This document shows, in pieces, positions 21,715 through 33,727 of a stretch of 64,000 bases of DNA (positions are counted from its first letter, which is position 1; the number at the start of each line of letters is the position of its first letter). The stretch is from Coprinus comatus (Eukaryota > Basidiomycota > Agaricomycetes > Agaricales > Agaricaceae). The stretch covers positions 62,001 to 126,000 of the forward strand of contig JAWPGT010000002.1 in NCBI GenBank assembly GCA_034638255.1. Direction: 5' to 3'. The translations under genes were made by a program, and so were the position numbers. The notes under the pieces were generated by a model that saw only the letters and a list, made by a program, of their open reading frames with translations, had not been told where the DNA came from and did no database searches.

Positions 21715-22257
21715 AACACTAGAAGATCTAATACAAGTTGAGTATTAAACGCGCTCAGAGTGCAGACCAGAGAATGATTACCGTGAAAAGCGAAGATTGT
21801 CGAGTCCTGTAGCAGACATGACAGAGTGTTTGATAGCAAAAGAACTGCACTGAGTGGTAGTTATGAGTGTAGAGGTGAACGAAGCCACGAGAGAAAGAGA
21901 TGGGATAGGAGAGGCCAGAACAAAAGCGAAGAAGCCACTTGTCGCGGTACGAATTGATTCCCAAGATGTAATATTGATATTCTAGTGATAGGAGTCAAAC
22001 CTTCAAGCCGAAGCTACTCACAATGCAGTGATGATGAATACCATCTTTCATCAAAGAACAAATGTACCAACCGCTGGCTCCACGGAGAACGAGATACCCC
22101 CAAACGATTTAGTACAATCTTCGTTTCCATCCGCTGTTTGTGTAATTTCCATATTACTGTTGGTAATTATGTCCCGTTGAGTATATGATGCTCAAAAAGG
22201 TGACTCATGACTTCATCCTCGAGGGTTCCATATTCTTCAAACTTTTTGACATTAATT
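21715..22257. other. Intergenic region between copy 3 and MSS1
   Basis: Partly duplicated at 18419-19247. No gene is supported. It should contain the MSS1 3' end and the copy 3 promoter, both on the minus strand. Confidence 0.6.
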
Positions 22258-24381
22258 TCATTTTCCAATGCAAAAATCCCTAAAAACCGCATCCAATATA
22301 TCTTCAACATCAATAACACCCGTAACTCTCCCAAGCTCTCGAGTAGCATATCGTAATTCTTCCGCCGCCAACACAATATCCTCCGGAGCTACAATATGCG
22401 TAATATAAATCCGTTAGTTACCACATACATACTATATGAACCAAGAGACACAAACGTAAAAATCACACTCACGACAATCTAAGAAAGCCTTGAGGAACAA
22501 ACATGCGTTTTCGAGATGTACTCTATGTCGAGCACGAGTGATAATTGGGGCTTGATTTTGAGTTGACTGGTCGTCTGTGGAAGTACCATAAGAGTACAGT
22601 TTACGCAGTTCTTCACCGAATCCTTCCAAAAAATGTGTAGTTCCTTGGTTTTTGGATATACTGACTACCCAAAAGCGTGATTTGCCGACATCAGGAAGAT
22701 TCTTCTCTCTTTGTAGATTGGGGAGTTGTAGTTGCCCTGATTGAGTGGAAACGCCCTCGGGGAGGAGATCCATTTTGTTGAAAAGAACATATGTGTTCGG
22801 AATGTTGATTAATTCACGAACAGCGTCAGGTATTGATGTCTTAAACGAGGGCATATTGTCGTTTTTGTCGATATTGACATCGTCTAATGATAAGACACAT
22901 AACCGAACATCCGCTTCTTTGACACTAAACCAAAATGATTAGAATAAATGGTCTAGCAAATCAAATAATAAGATACACTCACGCTTCAATGCCTTTCTCA
23001 ATACCAATACCTTCTATCACATCCTTAGTCTCCCTTAAACCGGCTGTATCTGCCACGACTACAGGCATTCCACCAATGTCGAGTGTTAATTGAACAACAT
23101 CTCGAGTTGTTCCTGGTATATTCGTTACAATGGCTGCTTCTCTTTGAGCTATTAAATGTTGTGAGATTTCTTCGATTTATTAATGACAGATCTAAAATAG
23201 CTTACCAAGGTAGTTAAGTAGGCTGCTTTTTCCAGCATTGGGAGGTCCAAAAATGGCAAGTTTTATTCCTGAACGTAGGATTTCTCCTCTTCTGTTGTCG
23301 GACAGATAGGATTGGATTTGGGCAAGTAGAAATTTGGCTTCTTCCCGAGCTAGGAATTGGTCGTGTCCACACAGGTTAGGTGCATATATGCTTATAATTA
23401 TAATCTCAAATACTTACCTTGTTCATATACACCCTCTTCCAAATCTTCGCCTTCACCAAAATCAATCAAAGCTTCAACCTGCGCCAAACAATGTATCACT
23501 CGTCTTCGAAGGTCATCATAAACCTTTCTAATCTCACCCTAAAATACCAAAACCTCAGCGTCAACTAATCATAGAAAACAAAACAGATATAACTCACCCA
23601 AGCACCTCTTCCAGCTATCCTTCTCTGTTCTTCTGTTTCAGCATCAATAAGGTCAGCCAATCCTTCAACTTCAGTTAAATCCAATCTTCCATTCAAAAAT
23701 GCTCTTTTCGTAAATTCTCCAGGTTCCGCATGTCGTAGAAAAGGTAATGTTGAAAGTGCTTTTAGTAATGTCATTATTAAAGCTCTTCCAGAATGTGTAT
23801 GTAATTCAAGTGTTGGTTCTGTTGTAAATGATTTTGGTGCTATAAAAAATAGTGTAAGAATAGGAAAAAAAAAATACGAAAGTTTTTGTAAACACACCTT
23901 GAAAGAAAACGCAAAGTCCATCATCTATAACTTCATCCGGATTTTCAGGATGTACAATTTTACATCGTTCCAATTTCCAAGAAGCCGGTATCGATTGAAC
24001 ATTCTTCTTCCTGCTGTTATTATTATAATACGGTCGAACCATTCTTCTCCAAACTTCCAAAGCTTCGGGACCAGAAACACGTATCACAGCTACACCTCCT
24101 TTTCCAGGAGGAGTAGCAAGAGCATATATAGTTTGTTTTTGTGCATCTGGACGCGTGAGCGTGAGTTGTTCAGGTTGATTAGTTTGATTATGACTATGGT
24201 TATGATATTGTCTTCTCGTGTCAGTGGGAGAAGAAGTAGATGAATTAAAGTGGTTGTAGAATGGTAATCGTCGACGAGCAAGGGTGTTTGTAACTTTGTT
24301 AAGTTTTGACGCGTAAGTGTATGATGAAGTCAGTAAGTGTCTTGCAGTTGTTGGTCGAAGCATTGAAACCAATAATCCCAT
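22258..24381 (-). CDS. MSS1: Mitochondrial tRNA modification GTPase MSS1 (MnmE family)
   Basis: This GTPase works with MTO1/GidA to modify wobble uridine (position 34) of mitochondrial tRNAs. The ATG at 24381 opens a Ser/Thr/Arg-rich leader consistent with mitochondrial import. The formyl-THF-binding N-domain follows: [18 protein letters not shown] with [10 protein letters not shown], and further on [12 protein letters not shown] and [20 protein letters not shown]. The GTPase domain has G1 [10 protein letters not shown]2 GTTRD, G3 DTAG and G4 NKMD. The C-terminus ends [19 protein letters not shown], carrying the invariant CxGK. Exons are joined by short introns with good signals. A broken copy lies immediately downstream in unit A. 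Confidence 0.94.
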
Positions 24382-24574
24382 CAATGACGAAATGGAATTT
24401 TCGAACCGGGCCGGTCACACCGCCCGTCATACATACCACCAGCATACAACCACAAGAACGGTAACTTCTAATAACAGTTATATTTATACGAAGAGATAAT
24501 TAGGATATATTACTTAGAAAAAATACTACGAAATCCTCCAAAAAAAAATAGCAATCGTCCCTACCGTCTACTAA

Positions 24575-26024
24575 TCAAGCATCTAAATCCATAGTCCCCT
24601 TCTCCTGTTCTCTCAATTTGTGATACAACGAATCACACTTCTCCACCAATCTTTCACCTTCAACACAAAAGTCATCCCATCTTTTTATAGGTGATAACCC
24701 AACTCTTTCTCTACCCCAACAATCTGTCTCGGCTCCATATCTAACGGGTTGAGTTGCAAGTGCAAAGAAACATAGTGGTGCAAGGATTAAATGAACAGAG
24801 GCAATTGCTGCTTTATAGGGTAGAATTGAATGATGGACTGAACCCAAGAAACGAGCCTATGTTGCAGAATATTAGCATTAGTTTGTCTCTTGTTAAGATG
24901 ACCCAAACGAATGAGCGTAACGTACGATGTAGAATGCGAAGACCTTGAAATATTCCAATACAGGACCTATTAGAGCTGCGCTGACGTTTGTCGAACAAAC
25001 TCCGGGCTCTGAGACGAAATGTCGAACCGGTCGTAAAACAGACCCATCCTTCTGATGATTGAGAGCGACAATATCCAAACGAGCAGCAATTAAATCGATT
25101 TGGTATTTCGAGTTTTCGTAAGAATGTTCTGTAGCAATAAGTTGCCAATCTTCACTGTCAAAGTGAGTTGGCGAGGATTCTAATGATGATGCCCAAACTA
25201 CGCGTCCACCAGTTGGTGAAGCTGCTAATGATGATTCTAAACCGCGGAACTACGTAAAAGATATCAACGTTCGTAAGCTCATGCAAGATACTGGCACACT
25301 GATACACTTACTAGAGAGTAATGGCCAAACGTATTGCATTGCCACACCCGACCCAACCCATCGACACTGAGCTCTCCTTTGTGCTGACTATAGAATCTCG
25401 GCTCCGTCAAGGCGTTGATGGGACTTGTTAACAGTTGAGCTATACAGCTTGGCCAATGAATTCCTATGAAGCTTGCACCACCAGCGTTACATATCAAATC
25501 CGTGATATAAGGGTATCTGAGAAAGTATTAGTAAAAAGTATGCTCCTACTAAGCAATTTGAGAAACATACTGCTGAGCTACTTCGTCCGAGAACTTGAAG
25601 ACGCTGTGCATGGATCCCAAATCAAGCTGGTGTATTTTTATTTCCACATTTTCTCGGAATTTTTTGGCATGAGCGTAGTCGTCTGGAAGCTTTCTGAGTC
25701 CCTGTATATAAGTGTCCAAAAGGTTATACAATTTCTCTCGGGCGGCTTCAGCTCGTTTCGCGCTTCGACACGCCATAATTAATGTAAGGCCATCATAATA
25801 AGATGGGTATCGTCACTGGTAGATTTGGAAAAGTCTTGTAGTGAGAATTTCTGAGGTTGTGTATCAGAAGGGTTGGGGTGACATAGTTGAAAGAGGAGAC
25901 GCTGGCAAATGCCAAATCCTACACCACTAATAGGTGGTGGTGGTGGTAAGTATGTGTAATGACATGGATATAACTTCTCTCACCCATTAGCACCTGTAAC
26001 AATTGTTATACGCCTTCGGGACAT
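24575..26024 (-). CDS. ERG27: Sterol 3-keto reductase ERG27-like (apparent frameshift)
   Basis: This is a short-chain dehydrogenase matching the ergosterol-pathway 3-keto reductase that completes C-4 demethylation. From the ATG at 26024 it reads MSRRRITIVTGANG, then after an intron GVGFGICQRLLFQL (cofactor-binding loop). Then come LTLIMACRSAKRAEAA, LICNAGGASFIGIHWP, VVWASSLESS and the catalytic YENSKYQIDL (Tyr-x3-Lys). A hydrophobic stretch ASVHLILAPLCFFALA near the C-terminus may anchor it in the ER. The frame of GVGFGICQ and that of LTLIMACR differ, and no GT-AG intron in between (about 25790-25850) reconciles them. That means a one-base indel, a non-canonical intron or a sequence error. 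The gene ends 194 bp before the MSS1 start. Confidence 0.82.
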
Positions 26025-26246
26025 GGTTAGGAGCGAAAGTTGTTCAGAAAGTCAAGTTGTGATCGTACGAGTTGTCACGTGCCTTGACATATTTATAGGA
26101 CTCACATCAACACAAAAGAAGCACCATCTCGGATATAAAAATGACGACAAGCAATTTAATTTTATAGAGAAATTCTGAATGGATCTAGAGAAGTGCAATA
26201 ACTATATTTATAAATACTAGCGACATAACCAAATCTACATTAGATT
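26025..26246. other. Short intergenic gap between ECM31 and ERG27
   Basis: AT-rich, with no gene signal. It holds the ERG27 promoter and the ECM31 3' end, both on the minus strand. Confidence 0.5.
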
Positions 26247-27283
26247 CTATACATTGGTTATCTCTGACGCTAGAAACCTTTGCCATTCCTCCGAGTCCAT
26301 TGAGTAACTCTCTGTTTGAGGATCCGGGAAAGACCCATCTCTAACAGCCTCGTTATATTTTTGTACGCCTGTATCTCTGACAGACTTCAAGTCGGCAAAT
26401 CGTCGAACGAATTTGGCTTTGTGGCCAGACCAAGTTCCCATTATATCATCCAATACCAGCACCTGAAGTAATCGTTAGCGAGTCATTCATCCCCAGGACG
26501 TTTACCCCCACATACCTGCCCATTAGTTTCAGGACCTGCGCCAATTCCAATAGTCGGTATTCTAATCTTTTCTGTGATATATCTCCCTAATTCCTTCGGG
26601 ACGGCTTCAACGACCATCGAAAATGCTCCAGCTTCCTGTAAAGCCAACGCATCATTGACAACCTTTCTTGCACCAGCTACGCTCCTTCCTTGGACCTTGT
26701 AACCAGATAATGCTGCATGTCTTTGTGGTAACAAACCCACATGCGCCATCACAGGGATCCCGACTTCTGTCAACTTCCTCACAATACCTGCAATCTCTGT
26801 TCCTCCTTCCAATTTCACTGCCTCTACTCCACCTTCTCTAACCATCATTACAGCATTCCGCACAGCGTCCTCGGAGCTTGTGTGGTATGTTCCAAATGGC
26901 ATATCGCCCACCAATAATGGATGGGTTGTACCCCTTGCCACGGCTTTGATGTGGTGGATCATCTCCGATAGAGTGAGCTGAGTTGTCGAGGAGTATCCTA
27001 GGGCTACTTGTGCCAAAGAATCTCCGACAAGAGTAATGTCGGTAAGGGGTGAAGATGAGCATGCCAGAGCAGTAGGATAATCGTATGCCGTGACCATCGT
27101 AATGGGTGTTTTAGATGCTCGAAGTGCATGGAGGGCTTGAATAGTAACCTTTTTGCGAGGAGCTTGAGAAGATGGTGTCGATATAGAACTAGGAGTCGGA
27201 GAAGGAGGTCGTACGCTCATCCATCGTCGTTGTACTACGAGATGCGACGATGACGAGACCGGAAAGAGAAATTTGAATGACAT
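26247..27283 (-). CDS. ECM31: Ketopantoate hydroxymethyltransferase (PanB/ECM31)
   Basis: This enzyme makes ketopantoate from alpha-ketoisovalerate and methylene-tetrahydrofolate in pantothenate and CoA synthesis. There are two exons, 27283-26516 and 26462-26247, joined in frame at [14 protein letters not shown]. The N-terminal ~45 residues are Ser/Arg-rich ([12 protein letters not shown]), typical of a mitochondrial targeting peptide. The TIM-barrel signatures are complete: [24 protein letters not shown] (metal-binding Asp), [35 protein letters not shown] and [15 protein letters not shown]. The length of about 327 residues is normal for a fungal enzyme with a leader. Confidence 0.94.
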
Positions 27284-28475
27284 CCGATTAGATCTGTGAT
27301 GGAAGTCGAAGATGTGGAGTAGGTTTTATAGGAGAAAAACCAAAGGGTAGGCCGTATGGTCAGACCATTGCTCGTATGATGCTGATGGGTCTTTCCGTGT
27401 CGCATATCGCTCATAAATTGCGGATCTACCTTATCTCTCCCACGCCTCGACATTTAACACATGGATCCACAAAAGAATCTGACCATATATCGACTTGGCC
27501 TATACGCATACAAAACCTATCGCACGAGCGCAGATTTTTTAAAACTAGTACTAATTTTATCGTACGTTGAACTCATATTTTTGAATTTTTCAACAGTGGT
27601 CCGTTACTTATTGTACCACCGGACCAGCAGTCACCGAAAACCGATCACACCGGTCTCTTAGCCGTACTTTGTTCGGGAGTCACTTCAACGTTCACACTTT
27701 TAGTACACAATCTCATTTACCGCCTGTCCTATCGTGATAACTGCCCTCGCGCACATTGGCCTCTTACTCCTGGAGTCCTATTTCTAACTTCGAGATGCTA
27801 TGGAACAACATATCAAGAAATTATTTGACTACTGAAAAGTGTTTCAAGCTATGTATATCGTACCATGGCCACTACAATGGATGACTATATCTAAACAGCA
27901 CTCACTATTCACAAGTTCTCCCAACACGACAAGTGTTGTGCACAATGTTGATATAGTGTGATATATTACGCGCGTGGATCTTCTGATCGAGGCTCTGCGG
28001 TCATAACTTTTTGATTCCTCGTCTGTTTGAACTTGGAATCGACGTACTGCACATCCCACCCCTCTTCTTGTCACCTTAAAATATTCCTAGTGAAAGCAGT
28101 GTTCCAATCCCACCAGACCTTCGCAGGACCTTCTATATATCAAGAGTCAAAATAGTGTTCCCCCACATTCTCCGTTTCTTACTTACAGATATCCAATGAT
28201 CTTAAGGATCAGATCTTTCTAACTAGTACCAAGGGTATGTATAACCCACAACATGATCTTGATAGGTTCCAGTGAACATCAATGGTGATCATGACCGTTA
28301 TTGTGCATCAAAGATACTCAAGCCTTAGGATGTAGTGCATCTGTAGATACTTCATGGAAAAGTAAGCTTCTCAAGTTACAACTCTAACAACCAACTATAG
28401 GCCTATGAATGGTAAAAAGCCATACATCATGTCGTATAAAACAGCGTCGCTAGGGCTGTCATCCTCGCACTGAAA
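27284..28475. other. Intergenic region, no gene supported
   Basis: A 1.2-kb AT-rich spacer separates the divergent ECM31 (-) and the membrane-protein gene copy A (+). Short frames carry no recognisable motif. Confidence 0.65.
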
Positions 28476-30085
28476 ATGCTTGTCTTTCTCTTTCTACTCA
28501 CAGTTATGAGTACTCACTCTGATGCGCTTCCAATCCTAGCAAACTCGACGATGGACCTCGCAGAGCCACTGACGCTATACGATCGTCAGTCATCCCAATT
28601 TATCGACTTGACCGGATATCGATCCACACAGAAGATAATATGGAGTTGCCTAGCCACAACATTCGTGCGTACATGGATCTCTATGCACCCTAACATCCCG
28701 GCAGTGGATGATTCCGGATGGGAGAGATTGCGCTCGAAAATTACACTCATGATTTATGGTGTACTCGTGCCGGAGATGATTACCTACTGGGCGTTTCAAC
28801 AGCACATCGCGGCGAGGAACATTCGCAATAATTACAATGAAAGATTCTTCAGTGATCGTGAGTATAGTAATCAGGTATAAAACACTCCTGTACTGACCTC
28901 TGTATAGCTAATTCCGAGGTGTCATTGGACAAGTCTCACCCGAGGTCGTTCCGCCAAAAAGTTGGCATCCAATGCTTCTTCAAGTTCTTTTACGGTCTTT
29001 TCAAGGATATAAAAGGTTTCTTTTGTAAAAAAAAAAAAAAAAAAAAGACATCAATGAGAAGAAGTGGACACTGGCCCATGGATTCTTCCTTCAAATGGGG
29101 GGACTACACCTCTACCAGGATGGCAGATTTCTCCAAGCAACCCGATTGTACAAAGGATCGTGCGACTGTACACATATGATGCATGGCTTCTCCTTTCACG
29201 GTTTAATCAACATGGAAGTCAATGGAAAAAAATATTGACGCGCCCTCGATCTTCGAGTACGACATAACGAGCAGGAGTAAAAGCGACTTTCTGTCTAAAT
29301 TTGTTGTGGTTACGCAAAAATCTTGGTTTGCAATTCAGTGCATCGCGCGATGGTACACCGGGCTACCTATCACCGAGTTGGAGGTCCTCACCCTTGCCTT
29401 CGCAGTCCTGAACTTCATCACATATATCCTATGGTGGGACAAACCACAAAATGTCGAAGCGGTGATACGGTTTAATATCCCAAGTAAACCACTTATTGTT
29501 CCCGAGAGCTTGCCTTTATCCAAGTCAAGCTGGGTAAAGACAGAAATAGCCTTATACCGACCAAAAGAAGGACATGCCGGAAAATGGATGTGGTTCATGT
29601 TGCGGTTACCCGTCATACTTTTCCTAGGCTTGTACCATCTATTGTACAAGGTGGCTTCAACAAAAGCAGATAATCCGTTGGCTTCTCGCGCAGGAGTGTT
29701 CTTTTGTGATCATGATATGGCTTCTGGTAGTCAATATCTCATCTTCACCTTCGGGGGATTGTCTCTAGTTGGAATTATATTTGGTGCAGTTCATTTTCTC
29801 TCCTGGTTCTCATATTTTCCAACTCCCGTTGAAAGCCATCTCTGGCGTTACTGTACTATTTCTATCACCGTTACTCCTATCTCCTTTATTATAGTGCGCT
29901 TTGCCCAGGACAACTCCAAGCCCGAGTCAAACAAAATGTTGCTCACATCTATTTCTTTTATACCCAGTTTATGTTATGTCATCCCTCGCATCACCCTACT
30001 CACCATTGCTTTCACTTCTCTTCGCAGTCTACCAGAAGAGGCACATCAAACTCTCAATTGGATGTCATTCATACCTTATATTTAA
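28476..30085 (+). pseudogene. Uncharacterised basidiomycete membrane protein, copy A (two frame breaks)
   Basis: The family is recurrent in basidiomycetes and has no assigned function that I know. The start MLVFLFLLTVMSTHSDA looks like a signal peptide. Then come IIWSCLATTFVRTWISMHPN, an intron from 28860 to about 28909, WTLAHGFFLQMGG and SKSDFLSKFVVVTQKSWFAI. After that are QCIARWYTGLPITELEV, LWWDKPQNVEAV and several transmembrane segments up to the stop at 30085. The block from the A20 run (29027-29046) to the A7 run near 29225 is in a different frame from both flanks, and the flanking frame hits a stop at 29179. Both breaks lie in A homopolymers. Either this is a young pseudogene or the homopolymers are miscalled. 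Confidence 0.72.
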
Positions 30086-30581
30086 CTTACCTTACTATAA
30101 TACTTCTTCCATGACCTTTTTCTTTCCAACTTTGGACTTGTATGTAGAAGATTTCCCAGTGGACACTGGTTTTCTTTAGATACTTGTCTCTGTTTTGTCT
30201 TATTTCACGTCTTTTTCTATACCAACTCTGTATTCAACCTGTTGAAGGTATTTTCGAAATCCATTACCCTATTTCAAGATTCATGATGTCGTTTCCAATG
30301 ATCGACTTTGAGGTAAGTTCCTGAGAATATGCAGACTCCTGAAATCATACCAGGACATTACATGGAGTATTTGGCAGGTACCAAAATTCCAATCAAAGCA
30401 TTCTTCTCAAGCGCAGGAATGAATTTGTATTGCCGTCTGTGAGCCTTCCCTTTGGATCGGATTGTTGTCTATGAGCTTTGAAGAATACGCTGACACCCTA
30501 ACGCCCATAACTTAGTCAGACACATTTTCGCACTCTCTAGGATGATATAATATATATAACTGGAATGCGAGGGCCCGGTGG
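30086..30581. other. Intergenic region after copy A
   Basis: No gene is supported. It is AT-rich and follows the copy A stop. Confidence 0.6.
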
Positions 30582-30961
30582 TGTTACAACCTCAAGACTA
30601 CATCATTTAAGAGAATGGTGGAGTTTTGGTGGTGATCATGATGGTAGATAGCTCAGTTATAATTTCACTCTTGTTCGTCGGTTCAGGTAGAGTTGTGAAT
30701 GTGTAAGTATTGTATATATAAAAAGGTATAGATGGAAGCCCGGAGGGCAACACTAAATGAGAACATTAATAAAGAACGTGCTTACGAGGGAACGGAGAGT
30801 AAACAGCCACGAGATCCGGTCTATTAAGCAGTAGTACTACTATGAAGGAGAGAACATTGGGGAACAGGTAAGAGATTCGTTAGGGTATAAGATGGAGACC
30901 TCCATCTTATATATGGACATGTGATCAGTAAGACATTGTTAGTGATGTCAATGGTGTAACA
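30582..30961 (+). repeat. Possible solo LTR
   Basis: This is a 380-bp stretch beginning TGTTAC and ending GTAACA, an inverted terminal hexamer with the TG...CA ends usual for LTRs. A TATA-like TATATATAAAAAG lies near 30712-30724 and an AATAAA-type sequence (AATAAAGAA) about 50 bp further on, the U3-R arrangement. I see no flanking target duplication and no second copy in the window, so this remains a candidate only. Confidence 0.35.
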
Positions 30962-32471
30962 TGTTTACAATAGAACAAATTATACTTCAGAGGATTGACT
31001 CACTACTTACCGAATGACAATAGGATTGGTGGGGGAGGGAGGCCAGGTCGTGTCCGTTGAAATAGTATGTTTGAGATGAAGATTGGGTACGGAACACGAC
31101 GTGACGGTGGGAGCCTGACGACTGAAGAACGGCTAGGGCTCATCAATCGTTCTGAAGTCGCACCTATGCCGTTGCGAGTGGTAAAAGACAGTAGACTACG
31201 ACGGTCTGGTGGTAGGCCACGTGAGACCTAATCACAACTAACAAGACATCGCATCGAGGCGCTTCGGATGCTCCACTCATGTCGGATTAAGTACCACTAG
31301 GATACTGCCCATGTGGCTGGCTCCACCATACTCAAAGAGTCAAATTCATAGATGACATTTTCATTCATAGCCATTTGGACGATCTCAGAGGTAAGGACTT
31401 GCACTTCTATTTTTGTTTCATGATAACAGTCCTAGGAAACTCCAGTACACGTCACAAAGTTAGAATTAGTGTGACTTAATAGCGTCAAAAAAAAACCAAA
31501 TCCCTTACCCAAAATCTTACCCCTTCGGAATGTCCAAACGTCTCTCAGCGCCACAATCTTAAACATTCCCTGTATCAACCTGATAACCAACCTAAAGGCT
31601 TGGACATCCATCAACGTGCAGCAAGCATGGAAGCATCTATTCGTTCCGGCGCTTGTACTGACCATTTTCTCATACTCACGGCATACTTACTCCGAACACC
31701 TTTTGTTTGCTTTCACAACAGTCTTGTATTTTGACCTGCTTCTAATCGGCTTCGAGATATGCGATTGCGACGGAGGATTGTACACTGCATTAGCGCTCAG
31801 CCCGATCTTAATAATGGAACAATCTCGTGCACTCAAGAAACTCGTTTTTAAGGCCCGAACAGTCTACGGTGTTCACGTTCGGGATCTGTGTGTACATTGT
31901 TTTAGACTCTTCTTCATGCAGATGGGACCACGATATCATCCTCTGTGCTAGCACTTCGAACTTCGCGGGCCGAATAATACTTGCTCTTAACATGTTCTTC
32001 ACTATATAAATGGTGACAAGGTCAGATGCCAGTAGGGGACTCACTCGAGAACGGCCTTATCCATTGGGTTGAATACTCTGATTGACGCTCTGATAACCAT
32101 AACTCACTAGTGTCTATGCAACAAAGTCTATTCGACGTTCTGTGTTTCAATCGACGTTGGGTGCTTCCGATGGGCTAAGCGATTATATTGTTTCTGGTCC
32201 TGGTTCACGCTCTAGGAACATCGTTCATCTATACAAGAATATCAAAAAATCTCATTGAAGATAGCAATACGGGAAGAAAGCAGCCAGGTCCTTGTATAAA
32301 AAAAAGTCAAGCAGAGCGTTGACATAGTCACAGCACTAAGATAACTGATATATCAATCAACTTATGAACTTATTAAATCTAGTTTCTATAAGCGCTTCTT
32401 TGGAGCATTTGATACATGCTACATGCTAATTGGCGTTAGTGTCGAAATGCCTTAATAAACAACTGCTCTCT

Positions 32472-32503
<32 letters not shown>

Positions 32504-32552
32504 TCCCTCCTCTCTGTCTCCTTCTCTCTTTATTATTTACTACAAGTACAAG
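30962..32552. other. Intergenic region between the two family copies
   Basis: Two overlapping frames on opposite strands (31432-31665 minus and 31616-31951 plus) are hydrophobic in part but show no family motif or splice structure. I call no gene. A TC-rich microsatellite follows at its right end. Confidence 0.6.
32465..32505. repeat. (TC)n microsatellite
   Basis: A nearly perfect CT repeat lies 50-90 bp upstream of the copy B start codon. Pyrimidine tracts of this kind are common in fungal promoters. Confidence 0.85.
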
Positions 32553-33727
32553 ATGTTTGCTCTCATCTTCCTCTTAGCCACTATTAGCACTCGCTCTGGC
32601 GCACTTATAGGACCGGAAGGTCTGACGACTCTGGCCACAGCCGATGAACCTACGCTCTACGGTCGTCAATCACTCCAAAGTATCGATCCAACTAGATATC
32701 GATCAACACAGGAAATAATATGGGGTTGTCTTGCTACCATATTTGCCTGTACGTGGGTCTCTATGCATCCAAACATACCAGCCCTACTGGCAATCCGAAT
32801 GTACAAGGGATTGTGCAACTGTACACGCGTGATGCGTGGCTTCTCCTTTCACAATTTAATCAACATGGATGTCAATGGCAAAAAAGTTGGCGCACCCTCG
32901 ATCTCCGAATACGACATAACGAGCAGGAGTAAAAGCGACTTTCTGTCTAAATCTGTGGTCGTTATGCAAACTTCTTGGTTTGTAATTCAATGCATCGCGC
33001 GATATACCGGACTACCATCACCGAGTTGGAGGTCGCCACCCTTGCCTTCGCAGTCTTGAACTTCATCACATATATCCTATGGTGAGACAAACCACAAAAT
33101 GTCGAAGCGGTGATACGGTTTAATGTCCCAAGTAAACCACTTATTGTCCCAGAGAGCTTGCGTTTATCCAAGTCAAGTTGGGTAAAGACAGAAATAGCCT
33201 TACACCGACCAAAAGAAAGACATGCCGGAAAATGGTTATGGTTTACTGTGTTGCGGCTACCCATCTTATTTCTCGAAAATATGGTCCGTCTATCGGCCAA
33301 GGCGATCGGAACACAAGCAAATAATTTGTTGGCTTCTCGCGCATCAATGTTCTTTTGCGATCATGCCATGTTGCCTGATATTCAATATATCGCCCTCGGG
33401 GGATTGTCTCTAGTTGGAATTTTGTTTGGTGGGCTTCATTTTCTCTCCTGGTTTTCATATTTTCCAACCTCCATTGAAATGCACCTTTGGCGTTACTGTA
33501 CTATTTCAATCACCGTCATTCCCATCCTCATGTTTATAATAACATGCTTTGCCAAGGGAAACATAAACATAAACAGAATGGTCATAATAGCTGTTTCTGC
33601 TCCAACCTTTTTATGTTATGTTATCTCTCGCATCGCTCTATTCACCATTGCTTTCACTTCTCTTCGTAATTTACCTGAAGAGGTACATCAATCTCTCAAT
33701 TGGATGTCATTCATACCTCACATATAA
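32553..33727 (+). pseudogene. Uncharacterised basidiomycete membrane protein, copy B (pseudogene)
   Basis: This is a paralogue of copy A. The ATG at 32553 opens MFALIFLLATISTRSGA, then IIWGCLATIFACTWVSMHPN. Relative to copy A a segment of about 440 bp, covering the rest of exon 1, the intron and the WTLAHGFF block, is deleted. Reading resumes at MYKGLCNCTRV and SKSDFLSKSVVVMQTSWFVI. A one-base loss in the GLPITELE region (near 33015) shifts the frame, and TGG to TGA in the WWDKP motif (near 33083) adds a stop. The rest, from FNVPSKPLIVPESL to the membrane segments and stop at 33727, is well preserved, so inactivation is fairly recent. Confidence 0.85.

Larger units (their letters stand above)
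20436..24381 (-). repeat. Segmental duplication unit B (DUF6534-like copy 3 + intact MSS1)
   Basis: This is the partner of unit A (17036-20223), with the same order and strand. It carries the functional MSS1. Boundaries are approximate. Confidence 0.8.

Noticed and set aside
24412..24432. CACACCGCCCGTC-like string recalling the 3' end of 18S rRNA
   Set aside because: The match is limited to about a dozen bases between the ERG27 and MSS1 genes, with no flanking rRNA sequence.
31432..31951. Overlapping frames on both strands between the two family copies
   Set aside because: Neither shows a family signature; overlapping opposite-strand frames of this length occur by chance.
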